54,712 nucleotides of DNA from an uncultured Eggerthellaceae bacterium (GCA_904420215.1 CAJFUR010000075.1:1-54712), one strand, 5' to 3'; shown: positions 7,122 to 17,759, counted from the stretch's first letter. Made by a program: numbers and translations. The notes: generated by a model from the sequence alone, not told the origin.

Positions 7122-8693
7122 GTGCGGCGCGGGGAGGGCGGTTGGAGAACGAGGGCCGCGAATTCGAGTGGGGAATCCGGCGGTTCGGCATCGTCTTGCC
7201 GCATCGTGCTGCTGACTTGCGTCTCCATTGGCGTGCTGTGGACATGGGCGAGCGATTTCTCCGTCAGCCAAGGCGCCTCTGCGGGTTTGGGCGCTGTCGT
7301 TCCGTTTGCCACGGCGTGGGGCGTGGATTCAGCGTTTTTCGCGTTGGGATGCGCGCTGGGCGCCGTTTTGTCCATGGCGGCCTTTTCTCGCAATGAGCCT
7401 TTTCTGCCTCGGGGTTTTTTCTACGGCGCGGCCGCTGCCTTGAGCGTGGGGGATTTCCTTTTGGGGGCTTACGGCATTGGCGTCTTCGGCTGGACTGCAC
7501 TGCTCGCCGGATTGCTGGCGGTGCTAATTGCCGCAAGTACGGCCAACAGCCTCGACGCCGTTGAAGACCCTCCGGCAATAGCCGTGTGCGTGCTTGCATT
7601 TTATGTGCCTTCGTGGGCTACGGGACAAGTCCTGCTTCCCTTGCTCGATTTGCTTGTCCCTGGTGTTCCTGCCCGAATGGTGCATGCCGCCCTGGTTTTC
7701 GTGGCATGGGGGCTTAACTGGTTTGCCATGCATGTCGCTTCGGGGGCGCCACAGACGGGCCCGGGTCAAAGGCGGCGTTCCCTGCCGATGGACGCGCGGA
7801 GCGCCGAAGGGGCCGAAGGAGCCGAAGGGGGAGCAAGCGTTCCTCTTTCTCGGAGGCTGTTTTCCACACCACGCAGTCGCTTGTGGGTTGCGGTGGGCGT
7901 TTACGCCTGCGTCGTCGGTTCCATGGGCGGCTTCTATCCGGCAACGGCGGCCTCCGAACAAATAATCCTTTGTCGCATTGCCTCGTCGCTTCTTGTCGTG
8001 CCGTTTTTGCTGGCGCTGCGCAAACGCGAGACGGCGCGTGGGGTGTGCCGCGAAATCGTGCGCGTGGTGTTCCCGCTCACGGTGTTGTCGTATCTGTTGC
8101 TTCCCCAGCTTGATGGCATGCTGCTGCTGGTGGTGACCTCGCTTGCGTTCTTCTCGGGGACGTACTGCATGCTGCTCGTGTATTGTGGAGCGGCGGTGGT
8201 GCGCCGGCAGACCGGCCTGTCGCTTGGCTTCTGTTTGGCGAAAGTGACGGTCGTTTGGCAGGTGGGAACGCTTTCCGGTGCGGTGCTGGGCTTTGTTCTG
8301 GGGGAGTTCTCCCCGTTGAACGGCGCTGCCCTTTCCGTGGTGGCCACGGTGGTGTTTCTGGGGCTTGTGGTGGTAACGTTCGAGATGGGGGTGCAGGAGG
8401 GTGCCAAGACCCTGTGGGGCCTCGAGGAAAACCACTCGCCGCGCGCCTTCCACGACCAGCGCCTGCTGGACGCCTGCAAGGCCCTTGCGCGCGAGGCGGG
8501 ACTGTCGCGCCGCGAGGCCGAAGTGGTGACGTTGCTCGCCCAAGGCGCAACGCCCAAGAAGATGGCGGACGACCTGGTGCTTTCCATAACCACCATCAGG
8601 ACGCACATTGCGAGTGCCTACCGCAAGCTGGACGTGCATTCCGCCGACGAGCTGCGCGAGATGCTCTGCGCCCGCACAGGAGGCAAGGGCTAG
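7122..8693 (+). CDS. LuxR-type regulator with polytopic membrane N-terminus
   Basis: About 523 residues: roughly twelve hydrophobic segments from residue ~25 to ~425, then a cytoplasmic LuxR/FixJ-type helix-turn-helix at the C-terminus. The latter shows LSRREAEVVTLLAQGATPKKMADDL, broken here only by naming: LSRREAEVV, then TTIRTHIASAYRKLDVHS. This architecture is common in Eggerthellaceae next to exported reductases. It is divergent from the cytochrome-molybdenum operon and probably controls it. The start is uncertain: no ATG is available. GTG 7122 follows AAAGGGGG by 7 bases; TTG at 7116 or 7053 are alternatives. Confidence 0.85.
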   Translation: MRRGEGGWRTRAANSSGESGGSASSCRIVLLTCVSIGVLWTWASDFSVSQGASAGLGAVVPFATAWGVDSAFFALGCALGAVLSMAAFSRNEPFLPRGFFYGAAAALSVGDFLLGAYGIGVFGWTALLAGLLAVLIAASTANSLDAVEDPPAIAVCVLAFYVPSWATGQVLLPLLDLLVPGVPARMVHAALVFVAWGLNWFAMHVASGAPQTGPGQRRRSLPMDARSAEGAEGAEGGASVPLSRRLFSTPRSRLWVAVGVYACVVGSMGGFYPATAASEQIILCRIASSLLVVPFLLALRKRETARGVCREIVRVVFPLTVLSYLLLPQLDGMLLLVVTSLAFFSGTYCMLLVYCGAAVVRRQTGLSLGFCLAKVTVVWQVGTLSGAVLGFVLGEFSPLNGAALSVVATVVFLGLVVVTFEMGVQEGAKTLWGLEENHSPRAFHDQRLLDACKALAREAGLSRREAEVVTLLAQGATPKKMADDLVLSITTIRTHIASAYRKLDVHSADELREMLCARTGGKG

Positions 8694-8762
8694 GCCCGCG
8701 AAGCGGGCGACCGGGGTGTGTCAAAGCGCGAGCCTTCCCTGCCGTTTCCTTCGGAAGTGTAA

Positions 8763-8776
8763 CGAACATCTGTTCA
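8763..8776. promoter_or_regulatory. LexA (SOS) box upstream of uvrB
   Basis: CGAACATCTGTTCA fits the Gram-positive/actinobacterial LexA site (CGAAC-N4-GTTCG type) in 13 of 14 positions. It lies about 230 bases before uvrB, a classic SOS gene. A TACACT -10-like hexamer is about 20 bases downstream. Confidence 0.75.
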
Positions 8777-9003
8777 TGGTGTGGTAGCTGTGCTACACTA
8801 TATGATTCCGGGAATTCCGCTGCGGGCGCGGGTTGGCGGATGCGGGCGGCTGGAGTACGCCTGCCGACGCAGGCTCGGGCGGGCACCTTGCCAACGCGCC
8901 CTGCTGGCGCGAATCTGGGTGCTCTGCCGGCGCAGGCTCGGGCGTCCTGTCGGCCCGAACCCGCCCGCACGTTTTCGTCTGCACCTTGTCGAAAGGACCT
9001 CTC
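8777..9003 (+). other. uvrB leader with near-identical 20-base direct repeats
   Basis: This GC-rich leader contains two copies of CTGCCGRCGCAGGCTCGGGC (8861-8880 and 8924-8943), each with a small internal palindrome. No ORF here looks coding. Confidence 0.5.
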
Positions 9004-11154
<2,151 letters not shown>

Positions 11155-11410
11155 GGGCGGCGGGGAGGGGCGCGCGCCGCGTCGCGCGGCCGAGGGGCCG
11201 GGTTGGTGGGCCGGCGGGCCGAGGCGGCACGCACCGGGTCGGCAGGCCGGCGGGGCTGGCGCGTGCCGGCGACGGGGAGGGGGCGTCGGTGCGCCGGGCC
11301 GGTGGGGTTGGCGCGTGCTGGGCCGGCGAACCGAGGTGGCATGCTGGCGGCGGGAAAGGGCGTGCTGTGGCGTGGGCCGATGGGGCGCACCGCAGCGAGC
11401 GTGGATCGAT
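11155..11410. other. GC-rich non-coding stretch
   Basis: Low-complexity sequence of GGCCGG-, GGCGGG- and GGTTGG-like words after uvrB. All frames here look like composition-driven ORFs. I see no gene, terminator or RNA. Confidence 0.6.
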
Positions 11411-11553
11411 GTGGCACTGAATTGCGATTCTTGTGCGGGCAAGGGGGACCTTAGCGGGGCTGATGCGAGTTTTCCCAGTTCGGAGTTTTTGGTAGTGGCA
11501 TGTGATTGCGATTTTCATGTGGGGGAGTGACTGGAATCGCGTTCTGGTGCCAC
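11411..11553 (+). repeat. Three copies of a short dispersed repeat (GTGGCAC family)
   Basis: Copies at 11411-11439, 11495-11523 and 11527-11553 share GTGGCAY/GTGACT, then an ATYGCGNTT core, then GTG. The flanks tend to be complementary (GTGGCAC...GTGCCAC). The same family recurs at 35791, 35905 (reverse), 40697 and 40824. Spacing is irregular and no cas genes are near. Confidence 0.6.
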
Positions 11554-11586
11554 TTTCACGGGATCGGGTTTTGTGGGTAACGTGCG

Positions 11587-11652
11587 ATGGCCCTGCCGAA
11601 GGACGCCGCCCACCACCACGTGCGCCCCGAAAGGGAGGCGGAAGGCGCCTGA
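11587..11652 (+). pseudogene. Relic of an ABC importer ATPase C-terminus
   Basis: These 22 codons (MALPKDAAHHHVRPEREAEGA and stop) match the last 22 codons of the intact ATPase gene ending at 16361 (MALPKDAVHHHVRPEGEAEGA) with two changes. Near-identity continues into the GC-rich 3' flank. Nothing upstream looks like the rest of the ATPase. It is the stump of a duplicated importer gene left before the current importer cluster. Confidence 0.8.
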
Positions 11653-11800
11653 GCGCGGGCGGCGCGGGCGCAGGCGGGATGCGGGGCCGCGCGCCGTTTC
11701 GCCGTGCGGGCGGCGCGGGCGTGCGGGCGGCTGCACGTGGATGCAGGCGGCTGGGGAAGGCCGACGTCGGCGGTTGCGCGCCCGCAGCTCATTTATAGCC

Positions 11801-11870
11801 AAATTCATATATTCCTTAAAAAATATATCTGTAATAATATATAATACATATTCAAGTTTAGATTGGCACG
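11801..11870 (+). promoter_or_regulatory. AT-rich promoter region of the radical SAM/importer cluster
   Basis: About 65 bases of almost pure A/T stand out in this GC-rich genome. A perfect TATAAT lies at 11840-11845; no consensus -35 is obvious. The cluster likely has a regulated promoter here, possibly a metal- or cofactor-responsive one, but I cannot match a known operator. Confidence 0.5.
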
Positions 11871-11955
11871 ACTAGAATGGCCGCCATGCCTTCGGGCGGG
11901 GTGGCGGCAGGCGCGTCGGCTGCGGCTGGTGGCGATGACTTTCCGGAGGGGCGAA

Positions 11956-12831
11956 GTGGGGGAGTTGCAGGAGACGGCGGGTCTGTCGGCGGCGGAAATG
12001 CGTGCCATGATGGACGGCGCCGTGCCCGACGACGAACTGGTGGCGCAGGCGCACGTCGTGGCGGCGCGGCATGCGGGCACCATGAAAGCGTCTCCCCTCA
12101 TCCTCACGGGCAACTGCACCACGCGTCCCATTTGCCGCCATTGCAAGTGGGAGCACTTCAAAGCCGTTTCCGAAAACGAGTTCGCACTCGACCGTCCGCT
12201 TGCGGAAACGCTTGCCCGCGCGCGCCGGTTGGTGGAGGCGGGGGTGGGCAGGGCGTTTCTGGCGACGGGGTGGATGGGCTTCAGGCTGCCCGCGCGCTTC
12301 GTGGACGCTGTTGCCGCCGTGCACGAGGCCGAGCCGGAATTGCAGCTTTACGGCCTGTTCGGGGCGCTCGACCGCGAGAGCCACCGGGCGCTGGCACGGG
12401 CGGGGCTGACGGGCATGCTCACCAGTCTGGAATCGCCGAGCGGGGAGGTGTACCGGGCTTTCCGGCCGGGTGGCGACTCGCTTGCCGACCGGCTGCGTGC
12501 TCTTGGGCATGCACGCGAAGAGGGGCTGGCGGTGTGGACGGGCTTTCTGGTGGGGCTGGGCGAAACGCCCGCCGACGTGGCGCGCGGCATCGACCTCGTC
12601 CGGACGTTCGACCCGGAGTCGGTTTCCATCCTGCCGTTCGTGCCGTTTCCAGACACGCCCATGGCAAGCCACGCGCGCACCGACCCGCAGTGGCTCGCGC
12701 GCGCGAACGCGGTGGCGCGCATCGCGCTGCCCCGCGTGCGCTACTTCTTCAGCGACCACGCCGACGGGTTCGACGCTGACATGGAGCGGAGGCTGGGCAT
12801 GAACGGGTCATACGAGACGGGCATCAGGTAG
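11956..12831 (+). CDS. Radical SAM protein with CX5CX2C cluster motif
   Basis: About 291 residues. GNCTTRPICRHCKWEH carries the iron-sulfur cysteines as CX5CX2C rather than the normal CX3CX2C. From family knowledge, this spacing is known from HmdB, a BioB/HydE-like enzyme of FeGP cofactor synthesis. The rest is barrel-like, with LTSLESPSGEVYRAFRPGG and FLVGLGETPADVARGID resembling biotin-synthase-type folds. GTG 11956 is preferred because GGAGG sits 7 bases upstream; ATG 11935 and TTG 11863 are in-frame alternatives. It directly precedes a FecCD-type importer, so it may modify or make the imported metal-cofactor ligand. The function is not known. Confidence 0.8.
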   Translation: MGELQETAGLSAAEMRAMMDGAVPDDELVAQAHVVAARHAGTMKASPLILTGNCTTRPICRHCKWEHFKAVSENEFALDRPLAETLARARRLVEAGVGRAFLATGWMGFRLPARFVDAVAAVHEAEPELQLYGLFGALDRESHRALARAGLTGMLTSLESPSGEVYRAFRPGGDSLADRLRALGHAREEGLAVWTGFLVGLGETPADVARGIDLVRTFDPESVSILPFVPFPDTPMASHARTDPQWLARANAVARIALPRVRYFFSDHADGFDADMERRLGMNGSYETGIR

Positions 12832-12913
12832 GTGCTGTCCGACCCCATGCAGCTGCCGGCGCCCGTTCGATTGCCGGCAGCTGCGCGGGACCGCCGCGGG
12901 CCGCTGGCGTGCA

Positions 12914-13069
12914 GAGCCGCCGGCAACCGCGTGGGGCTGCGGGTCGCAGCGTGCACGGGCGTGCGGAACCGCCGCCGGCCGCGCGGGGCCGCGGGTTGCA
13001 GCGGGCGCGGGTGGGCGGAGCTGTCGGCAACCGCGCGGGGCCGCGGGTTGCAGCGTGGGGCTGCGGCTG
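12914..13069 (+). repeat. Three tandem 52-base imperfect repeats
   Basis: Units begin at 12914, 12966 and 13018 with an exact 52-base period. Each has a GCCGGC/AACCGCG block, GGGGCCGCGGG and TTGCAGCG. They fill most of the 342-base gap between the radical SAM gene and the binding-protein gene. No coding signal is visible. Confidence 0.7.
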
Positions 13070-13114
13070 CGCAGAGCGCCGCGGACGGGCGCCATGGCAG
13101 ACGAGAGGGCAACA

Positions 13115-13143
13115 ACCCGCTTCGGCATGCAGCCGAAGCGGGT
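13115..13143 (+). promoter_or_regulatory. Strong hairpin before the binding-protein gene
   Basis: ACCCGCTTCGGC pairs perfectly with GCCGAAGCGGGT around ATGCA, 31 bases before the next start codon. There is no T-run, so this is more likely an mRNA-stability or processing element than a terminator. Confidence 0.5.
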
Positions 13144-13173
13144 GTGGGACACACGAACAGAGAGAGGATTCTC

Positions 13174-14400
13174 ATGGGCAACGAGAAGCACGAGCCGAAC
13201 TTGCGGGAAGGCGAGGATGCGTTGAGCCAAGGGGGCGCCTGCGCCGCGTCGCCCGCACGCCCGCGTCTGCTGACCCGCCGCTCGTTCGCCGGCCTGGGCG
13301 CCTGCGCCTTCGCGAGCGTGATGGTGGGCGGCCTGTTCGGCTGCTCGTCGGGCGACGGCGCGGGCGAGCAGAAGGGCGACGGCGCGGGCGATCCGGCCGA
13401 AGCGCCGAAGAGCGAGACGCGCACGGTGACGAACCTGGACGGCAGCACCATCGAGGTGCCGGCCGAGGTGACCGGCGTGGCCGCCATCTTCGGGCCTTCC
13501 TACGAGCGCGTGGTGGCAGTGGGCGCCGAGGACACCATCGTGTGCGACGGCGACTTCCACATCGACGGGTGGCCGTGGTCGAACGTGGTGTACCGGCGCA
13601 TCAACGACGTGCCGGGCATTCCCAACGCGCATTCCGACCTGAACGTGGAGGACTTGGTGGCGCAGGGCGTGCAGGTGGTGTTCTGCTTCCCGAACCCCGA
13701 ACAGGCCGAAGCCATAAACAACGCGGGCATGGTGGCGGTTCCCTCGGCTTCCACCGGGGCGTTCCGCGACATCGCCGACACCGTCACGCTGTACGCCAAC
13801 GTGTACGGCACCGAGGACGCCCTGAAGCGCGCCGAGGCGTATGGCGCCTACTTCGACGAGACGGTGGAAATGGTGCGCGAGCGCACCGCCGGGCTGTCCG
13901 ACGCCGACCGCCCGAGCGTCTACCTCGCCTACACCGACCTGCTGCACGGCTATGGGGCCAAGTCCGACATGGTGGAAGTGATAGACCTGGCCGGTGGCGT
14001 GCTGGCGAGCATCGACTTGGAGGGCAGCTCGAACATCGAGGTGACCGCCGAGCAGCTGATCGCGTGGAACCCCGACTACGTTTTCGTGGACCACGCCGGG
14101 TCATCGGGCAACGCCTCGGCCGAGGACGCCATCGCCGAAGCGCTGGCGACGGGCGACTTCAACACCGTGGCCGCCGTGCAGAACGACCAGGTGCTGGCCA
14201 CGCCCACCGGCGTGTTCTTCTGGGATGCCGGCATCCAGAAGATCCTGTATCTGGTGTACATTGCCAAGACCATCCATCCCGACCTGTTCGAGGACGTGGA
14301 CATGAAGGAGATGCTGGTGGACTTCTACGCGCAGTTCTACGACTACGACCTCACGGACGACGAGGCCGAGCGCATCCTGAACCATCAGGATCCGGCGTAG
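13174..14400 (+). CDS. Iron-complex/corrinoid ABC importer, substrate-binding lipoprotein
   Basis: A 408-residue periplasmic-binding-protein (type III, BtuF/FepB-like) with an export signal carrying both a twin-arginine (LTRRSFAG) and a lipobox (LFGC). The mature part shows TRTVTNLDGSTIEVP, the family's first strand, then the helix-linked two-lobe fold, ending with a typical WDAGIQKILYLVYIAKTIHPD segment. ATG 13174 follows GAGAGAGGA. It is the first gene of the importer proper, followed by a permease and an ATPase. The ligand could be a siderophore, heme, corrinoid or another metal chelate. The neighbouring radical SAM gene hints at a special cofactor. Confidence 0.88.
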   Translation: MGNEKHEPNLREGEDALSQGGACAASPARPRLLTRRSFAGLGACAFASVMVGGLFGCSSGDGAGEQKGDGAGDPAEAPKSETRTVTNLDGSTIEVPAEVTGVAAIFGPSYERVVAVGAEDTIVCDGDFHIDGWPWSNVVYRRINDVPGIPNAHSDLNVEDLVAQGVQVVFCFPNPEQAEAINNAGMVAVPSASTGAFRDIADTVTLYANVYGTEDALKRAEAYGAYFDETVEMVRERTAGLSDADRPSVYLAYTDLLHGYGAKSDMVEVIDLAGGVLASIDLEGSSNIEVTAEQLIAWNPDYVFVDHAGSSGNASAEDAIAEALATGDFNTVAAVQNDQVLATPTGVFFWDAGIQKILYLVYIAKTIHPDLFEDVDMKEMLVDFYAQFYDYDLTDDEAERILNHQDPA

Positions 14401-14442
14401 CGGGCGCGTCCTGCACGGGTTTTCTCGGCAACCGACGGGGGA

Positions 14443-15534
14443 ATGCACATGGCGAAGGGGGTTTCGGGCGGCAGGGCGCGCCGACGCGTGGCGGGGCGCA
14501 CGGCAGGCGCGCCTTTGGGGCGCGGCGGCATGGCGGCGCTTGCCGTGGCCATGCTGGCGGCGGCCACGGCGTCGCTGGCGGTGGGGCGCTACAGCATAGA
14601 CGTGCCGCTGCTCGCCGCCACGCTGGCGCATTTCCCCGATGCGGTGGCCGCACTGGTTTCGGGCGGCGAACTGGGCAGCGAGGAACTGGTGGTGTTCAAG
14701 ATGCGCCTGCCCCGCATTCTGGGCGCCGTCCTCGTTGGCGGGGCGCTCGGCATGGCCGGCGCGGCTTTCCAGGGGATGTTTCGCAACCCCATGGTGTCGC
14801 CCGACCTGCTGGGCGCGTCGGCGGGCGCGGGGTTCGGCGCCGCCTGCGCCATGTTGGTGGCCGCCCCGGTTCTGGTGATCACGGGCACGGCGTTCGTGGG
14901 CGGCCTCGTTGCGGTGTTCCTCACCTACCTCGTCAGCATGGCGGTGGGCAGGGGGTCTTCCAACATCACCATCCTGGTGCTGGCCGGCGTGGTGATATCG
15001 GCGCTGTTCGAGGCGTGCATTTCCATCACCAAGTACGTGGCCGACCCCTACAGCCAGCTGCCGGGCATTACGTTTTTCCTGATGGGGGGCCTTTCGTCGG
15101 TCACGTGGAAAGACGTGGGCATACTGTTCGTGCCCATTGCGGCGGGCGCGGCCGTTCTGTACGGGCTGCGCTGGCGCATCAACATCCTGTCGCTTGACGA
15201 CGACGATTCGCGCGCATTGGGCATGGACACGCAGCGCGTGCGCGCCATCGTCATCCTGTTCGCCACCCTCATGACGGCGGTGAGCGTGGCGGTGAGCGGC
15301 ATCGTCGCGTGGGTGGGGCTGGTCATTCCGCATTTCATGCGTATGCTGTTCGGCCCCGACTACCGCAGGCTGCTGCCTGCCTCGTTTCTGAGCGGCGCGG
15401 TGTACCTGCTGCTTATGGACGACATCGCGCGCGGCATGTTCCCCATGGAGCTTCCCATTGGCATACTGACCGCGCTGGTGGGCGCGCCGGTGTTCGTGGC
15501 GCTGCTTTTGAAGTTCAAGGGCGGGTGGCGCTGA
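14443..15534 (+). CDS. FecCD-family ABC importer permease
   Basis: A 363-residue permease with about ten membrane segments. Family motifs include RLPRILGAVLVGGALGMAGA, FQGMFRNPMVSPDLLG and SGIVAWVGLVIPHFMR near the ATPase-coupling region. ATG 14443 has GGGGGA upstream; ATG 14449 is nearly as good. It overlaps the ATPase gene by one base (TGATG). It pairs with the binding protein and ATPase to import an iron-complex or corrinoid-type ligand. Confidence 0.93.
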   Translation: MHMAKGVSGGRARRRVAGRTAGAPLGRGGMAALAVAMLAAATASLAVGRYSIDVPLLAATLAHFPDAVAALVSGGELGSEELVVFKMRLPRILGAVLVGGALGMAGAAFQGMFRNPMVSPDLLGASAGAGFGAACAMLVAAPVLVITGTAFVGGLVAVFLTYLVSMAVGRGSSNITILVLAGVVISALFEACISITKYVADPYSQLPGITFFLMGGLSSVTWKDVGILFVPIAAGAAVLYGLRWRINILSLDDDDSRALGMDTQRVRAIVILFATLMTAVSVAVSGIVAWVGLVIPHFMRMLFGPDYRRLLPASFLSGAVYLLLMDDIARGMFPMELPIGILTALVGAPVFVALLLKFKGGWR

Positions 15535-16361
15535 TGGCCCTGGTGGTGAACGACCTGACGTGTGGATACGGCGACGATCCCGTGGTGGAGCGGGCGAGTT
15601 TCGCTCTGGCGCCCGGGCGGGTGCTTGCCGTGCTGGGGCCGAACGGCGTGGGCAAGACCACGCTGTTCAAGTGCGTGTTGGGGTTCCTTCCCGCACGTGG
15701 GGGGAGCGTCGAGATAGACGGCGCGCCCTTGGCGTCGCTTTCCCGCGCCGAACTGGCGCAGCGCATTGCCTACGTGCCGCAGATGCAGACGCTGCCGTTC
15801 GCCTACACGGTGGAGGACGCGGTGCTCATGGGGCGCGCGCCCTACCTCAGGTTGCTGCAGCAGCCGCGGCCGGAGGACTACGCCGCCGTGCAGCGGGCGC
15901 TTGCACTCATGGGCATAGAGCATCTGGCGAAGAAGACGTGCGCGGAGGTGTCGGGCGGCGAGCTGCAGATGGCCTTCATAGCGCGGGCACTGGCGCAGGA
16001 GCCGCGCTATCTGGTGATGGACGAGCCTACGGCCAGCTTGGACTTCGGCAACCAGATGCACGTGCTCGAGCGCATCATCGACCTCACGGGGCGCGGCATC
16101 GGGGTGCTTTTGACCACCCACGACCCCAGTCAGGCATTCACGCTCAAGGCGGACGTGGTGCTCATGCAGCGCGGCCGCCGGCAGCGCTGCGGCTACTACC
16201 GCGACGTGCTGACCGAGGACGCGCTGCGCGAGACGTATGGCGTGGACGTGCTGGTGAGGTCGCTGCCTTACGGGGAGAAAACGGTGGACTGCTGCATGGC
16301 CCTGCCGAAGGACGCCGTCCACCACCACGTGCGCCCCGAAGGGGAGGCGGAGGGCGCCTGA
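15534..16361 (+). CDS. Iron-complex/corrinoid ABC importer ATPase
   Basis: 275 residues with Walker A GPNGVGKTT, Q-loop PQMQ, signature VSGGELQ, Walker B YLVMDEPT and H-loop TTHD: a complete BtuD/FepC-type ATPase. The ATG overlaps the permease stop. The last 22 codons and their 3' flank are duplicated at 11587, before the radical SAM gene, so the cluster is flanked by direct repeats. Confidence 0.95.
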   Translation: MALVVNDLTCGYGDDPVVERASFALAPGRVLAVLGPNGVGKTTLFKCVLGFLPARGGSVEIDGAPLASLSRAELAQRIAYVPQMQTLPFAYTVEDAVLMGRAPYLRLLQQPRPEDYAAVQRALALMGIEHLAKKTCAEVSGGELQMAFIARALAQEPRYLVMDEPTASLDFGNQMHVLERIIDLTGRGIGVLLTTHDPSQAFTLKADVVLMQRGRRQRCGYYRDVLTEDALRETYGVDVLVRSLPYGEKTVDCCMALPKDAVHHHVRPEGEAEGA

Positions 16362-16421
16362 TTGCGGGCGGCGCGCCGTGCCGTGCGGGCGGCGTCGGCG
16401 TGCGGCGGGCGACGCCGGGCG

Positions 16422-17759
16422 CTATTCCCCTTGGTCCGGGCCGCCTTTCGCGGGTTCGCCCGCATCGCCTGCGGCGTTGTCCGGGCCGTCCGCTGCCGCG
16501 GGGGCGCGGTCGAGGGCGCGCACGCTTTTCGGCAGGTAGATGAGGGCGCCCAGAACCAGGCAGATGACGCCGTCCACCACGAAGAACGGAGCGATGCCGA
16601 TGCCTTCGGCCAAGGCGCCGCCCAGCGCGATGCCAATGGGCGAGGAAAACGAGATCAGCGACGTGGTCAGCCCCATGGCGCGGCCCATTTTCTCGCTGGG
16701 GACGTTGCGCTGCACGAGGGTGATCATCGGCCCGTTGTACCAGGCGCTCGCCACCGCCATCACGCCGCACAGGGCGACGAAGGCGGGGAAGGCGGTGGGC
16801 GGCATCAGGCCGCAGGCGACGGTGGAGGCCCCCACCACGAGCGTGGCGATGGCGATGAGCCGCGCGAGTTTCTTGCCCCCGCCCGTGGCCATGAGGACGC
16901 CCGACCCCACAATCATGCCCGCGCCGAACACGGCCTCGGCAAGCGCCGCCATGTAGCCGTCGCCGCCGAAGTAGTCGTAGGTCATGAGCGGGTAGATGGA
17001 GCCGAGCGGCGCGAACACGATCATGACGAGCGTGATGCCGCCCAGCAGCACCAGCAGCCCGCGGTTTTCGGCCACGGCACGCCACCCGTCGCGCAGATTG
17101 GCCACGACGTGCTGGTTTTCGGCCGCCTCGTCGCGCACGGTGGGGATCTTCGCCAAGGCGAGACCCGCCACGGCGGCCAGCGCCCCGAAGAAGTCCAGGA
17201 ACATGACGGAATGGAATCCGATGGTGGTGTACAGCAGGATGCCGAACGCCGGGGCGCCGATGGAGGCGGCGGACACGAGCAGCTGGTCGAGCGTGTTGAT
17301 GCGCAGCAGGTGCTTCTCGGGCACGAGCAGGGGCATGGACGCCATCATGGCGGGGCTGTGGAGCGCCTGCCCGATGCTGCGCGCCACCACCAGCACCACC
17401 AGCAGGCCGAGCGTGACCTGGCCGAGCAGGATGACGACGCCCAGCGCGAGCGACACCAGCCCCACGCCGAGGTCGGCGGCGATCATGACGAGCTTGCGGT
17501 TGTGCTTGTCGGCGATGGCCCCGCCAAACGGCGCGATGAGCCCCATGGGCAGGTATGCGCAGATGCTCATGGCTGCCAAGGCCAGCGCGCTGCCGGTGGT
17601 TTCGGTGACGTACCAGATGGCTGCGTACCCGGCGGCGTAGCTGGTCACCATGGAGACGGCTTGGCCCGCCCAGATGGTGGCGACGACGGCAAGCCAGCGC
17701 TTCGGCAGCGGCGTGCCTGCGGCGCTGAGGGATGCTGTGGGCGTTGGCGAGTCGGTCAT
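16422..17759 (-). CDS. MFS transporter (EntS/MFS_3-like exporter)
   Basis: A 445-residue major facilitator protein with about twelve membrane segments. It has the loop-2/3 motif GGAIADKHNRKLVM and a central loop rich in charged residues (IPTVRDEAAENQH). The C-terminus is hydrophilic (Ala/Asp/Gly-rich). ATG 17759 follows GGAAGGA. It is convergent with the importer cluster. The relationship to EntS-like siderophore exporters is by general resemblance; the substrate is unknown. Confidence 0.88.
   Translation of the reverse strand: MTDSPTPTASLSAAGTPLPKRWLAVVATIWAGQAVSMVTSYAAGYAAIWYVTETTGSALALAAMSICAYLPMGLIAPFGGAIADKHNRKLVMIAADLGVGLVSLALGVVILLGQVTLGLLVVLVVARSIGQALHSPAMMASMPLLVPEKHLLRINTLDQLLVSAASIGAPAFGILLYTTIGFHSVMFLDFFGALAAVAGLALAKIPTVRDEAAENQHVVANLRDGWRAVAENRGLLVLLGGITLVMIVFAPLGSIYPLMTYDYFGGDGYMAALAEAVFGAGMIVGSGVLMATGGGKKLARLIAIATLVVGASTVACGLMPPTAFPAFVALCGVMAVASAWYNGPMITLVQRNVPSEKMGRAMGLTTSLISFSSPIGIALGGALAEGIGIAPFFVVDGVICLVLGALIYLPKSVRALDRAPAAADGPDNAAGDAGEPAKGGPDQGE

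Noticed and set aside
6898-7215. ORF reading an (Ala-Glu)n repeat through the hexanucleotide array
   Set aside because: No ribosome-binding site or homology; any frame through GCGGAA repeats stays open. The array lies in the leader of the LuxR gene.
11411-11553. CRISPR-like array
   Set aside because: Only three diverged copies, with irregular spacing and no cas genes; the family also occurs singly and inverted elsewhere.
11587-11798. Small gene starting MALPKDAAHHH
   Set aside because: The first 22 codons are a copy of the importer ATPase C-terminus including its stop, so this is a gene fragment.
13081-13173. Cobalamin riboswitch in front of the binding-protein gene
   Set aside because: There is a strong hairpin but none of the conserved B12-box sequence.
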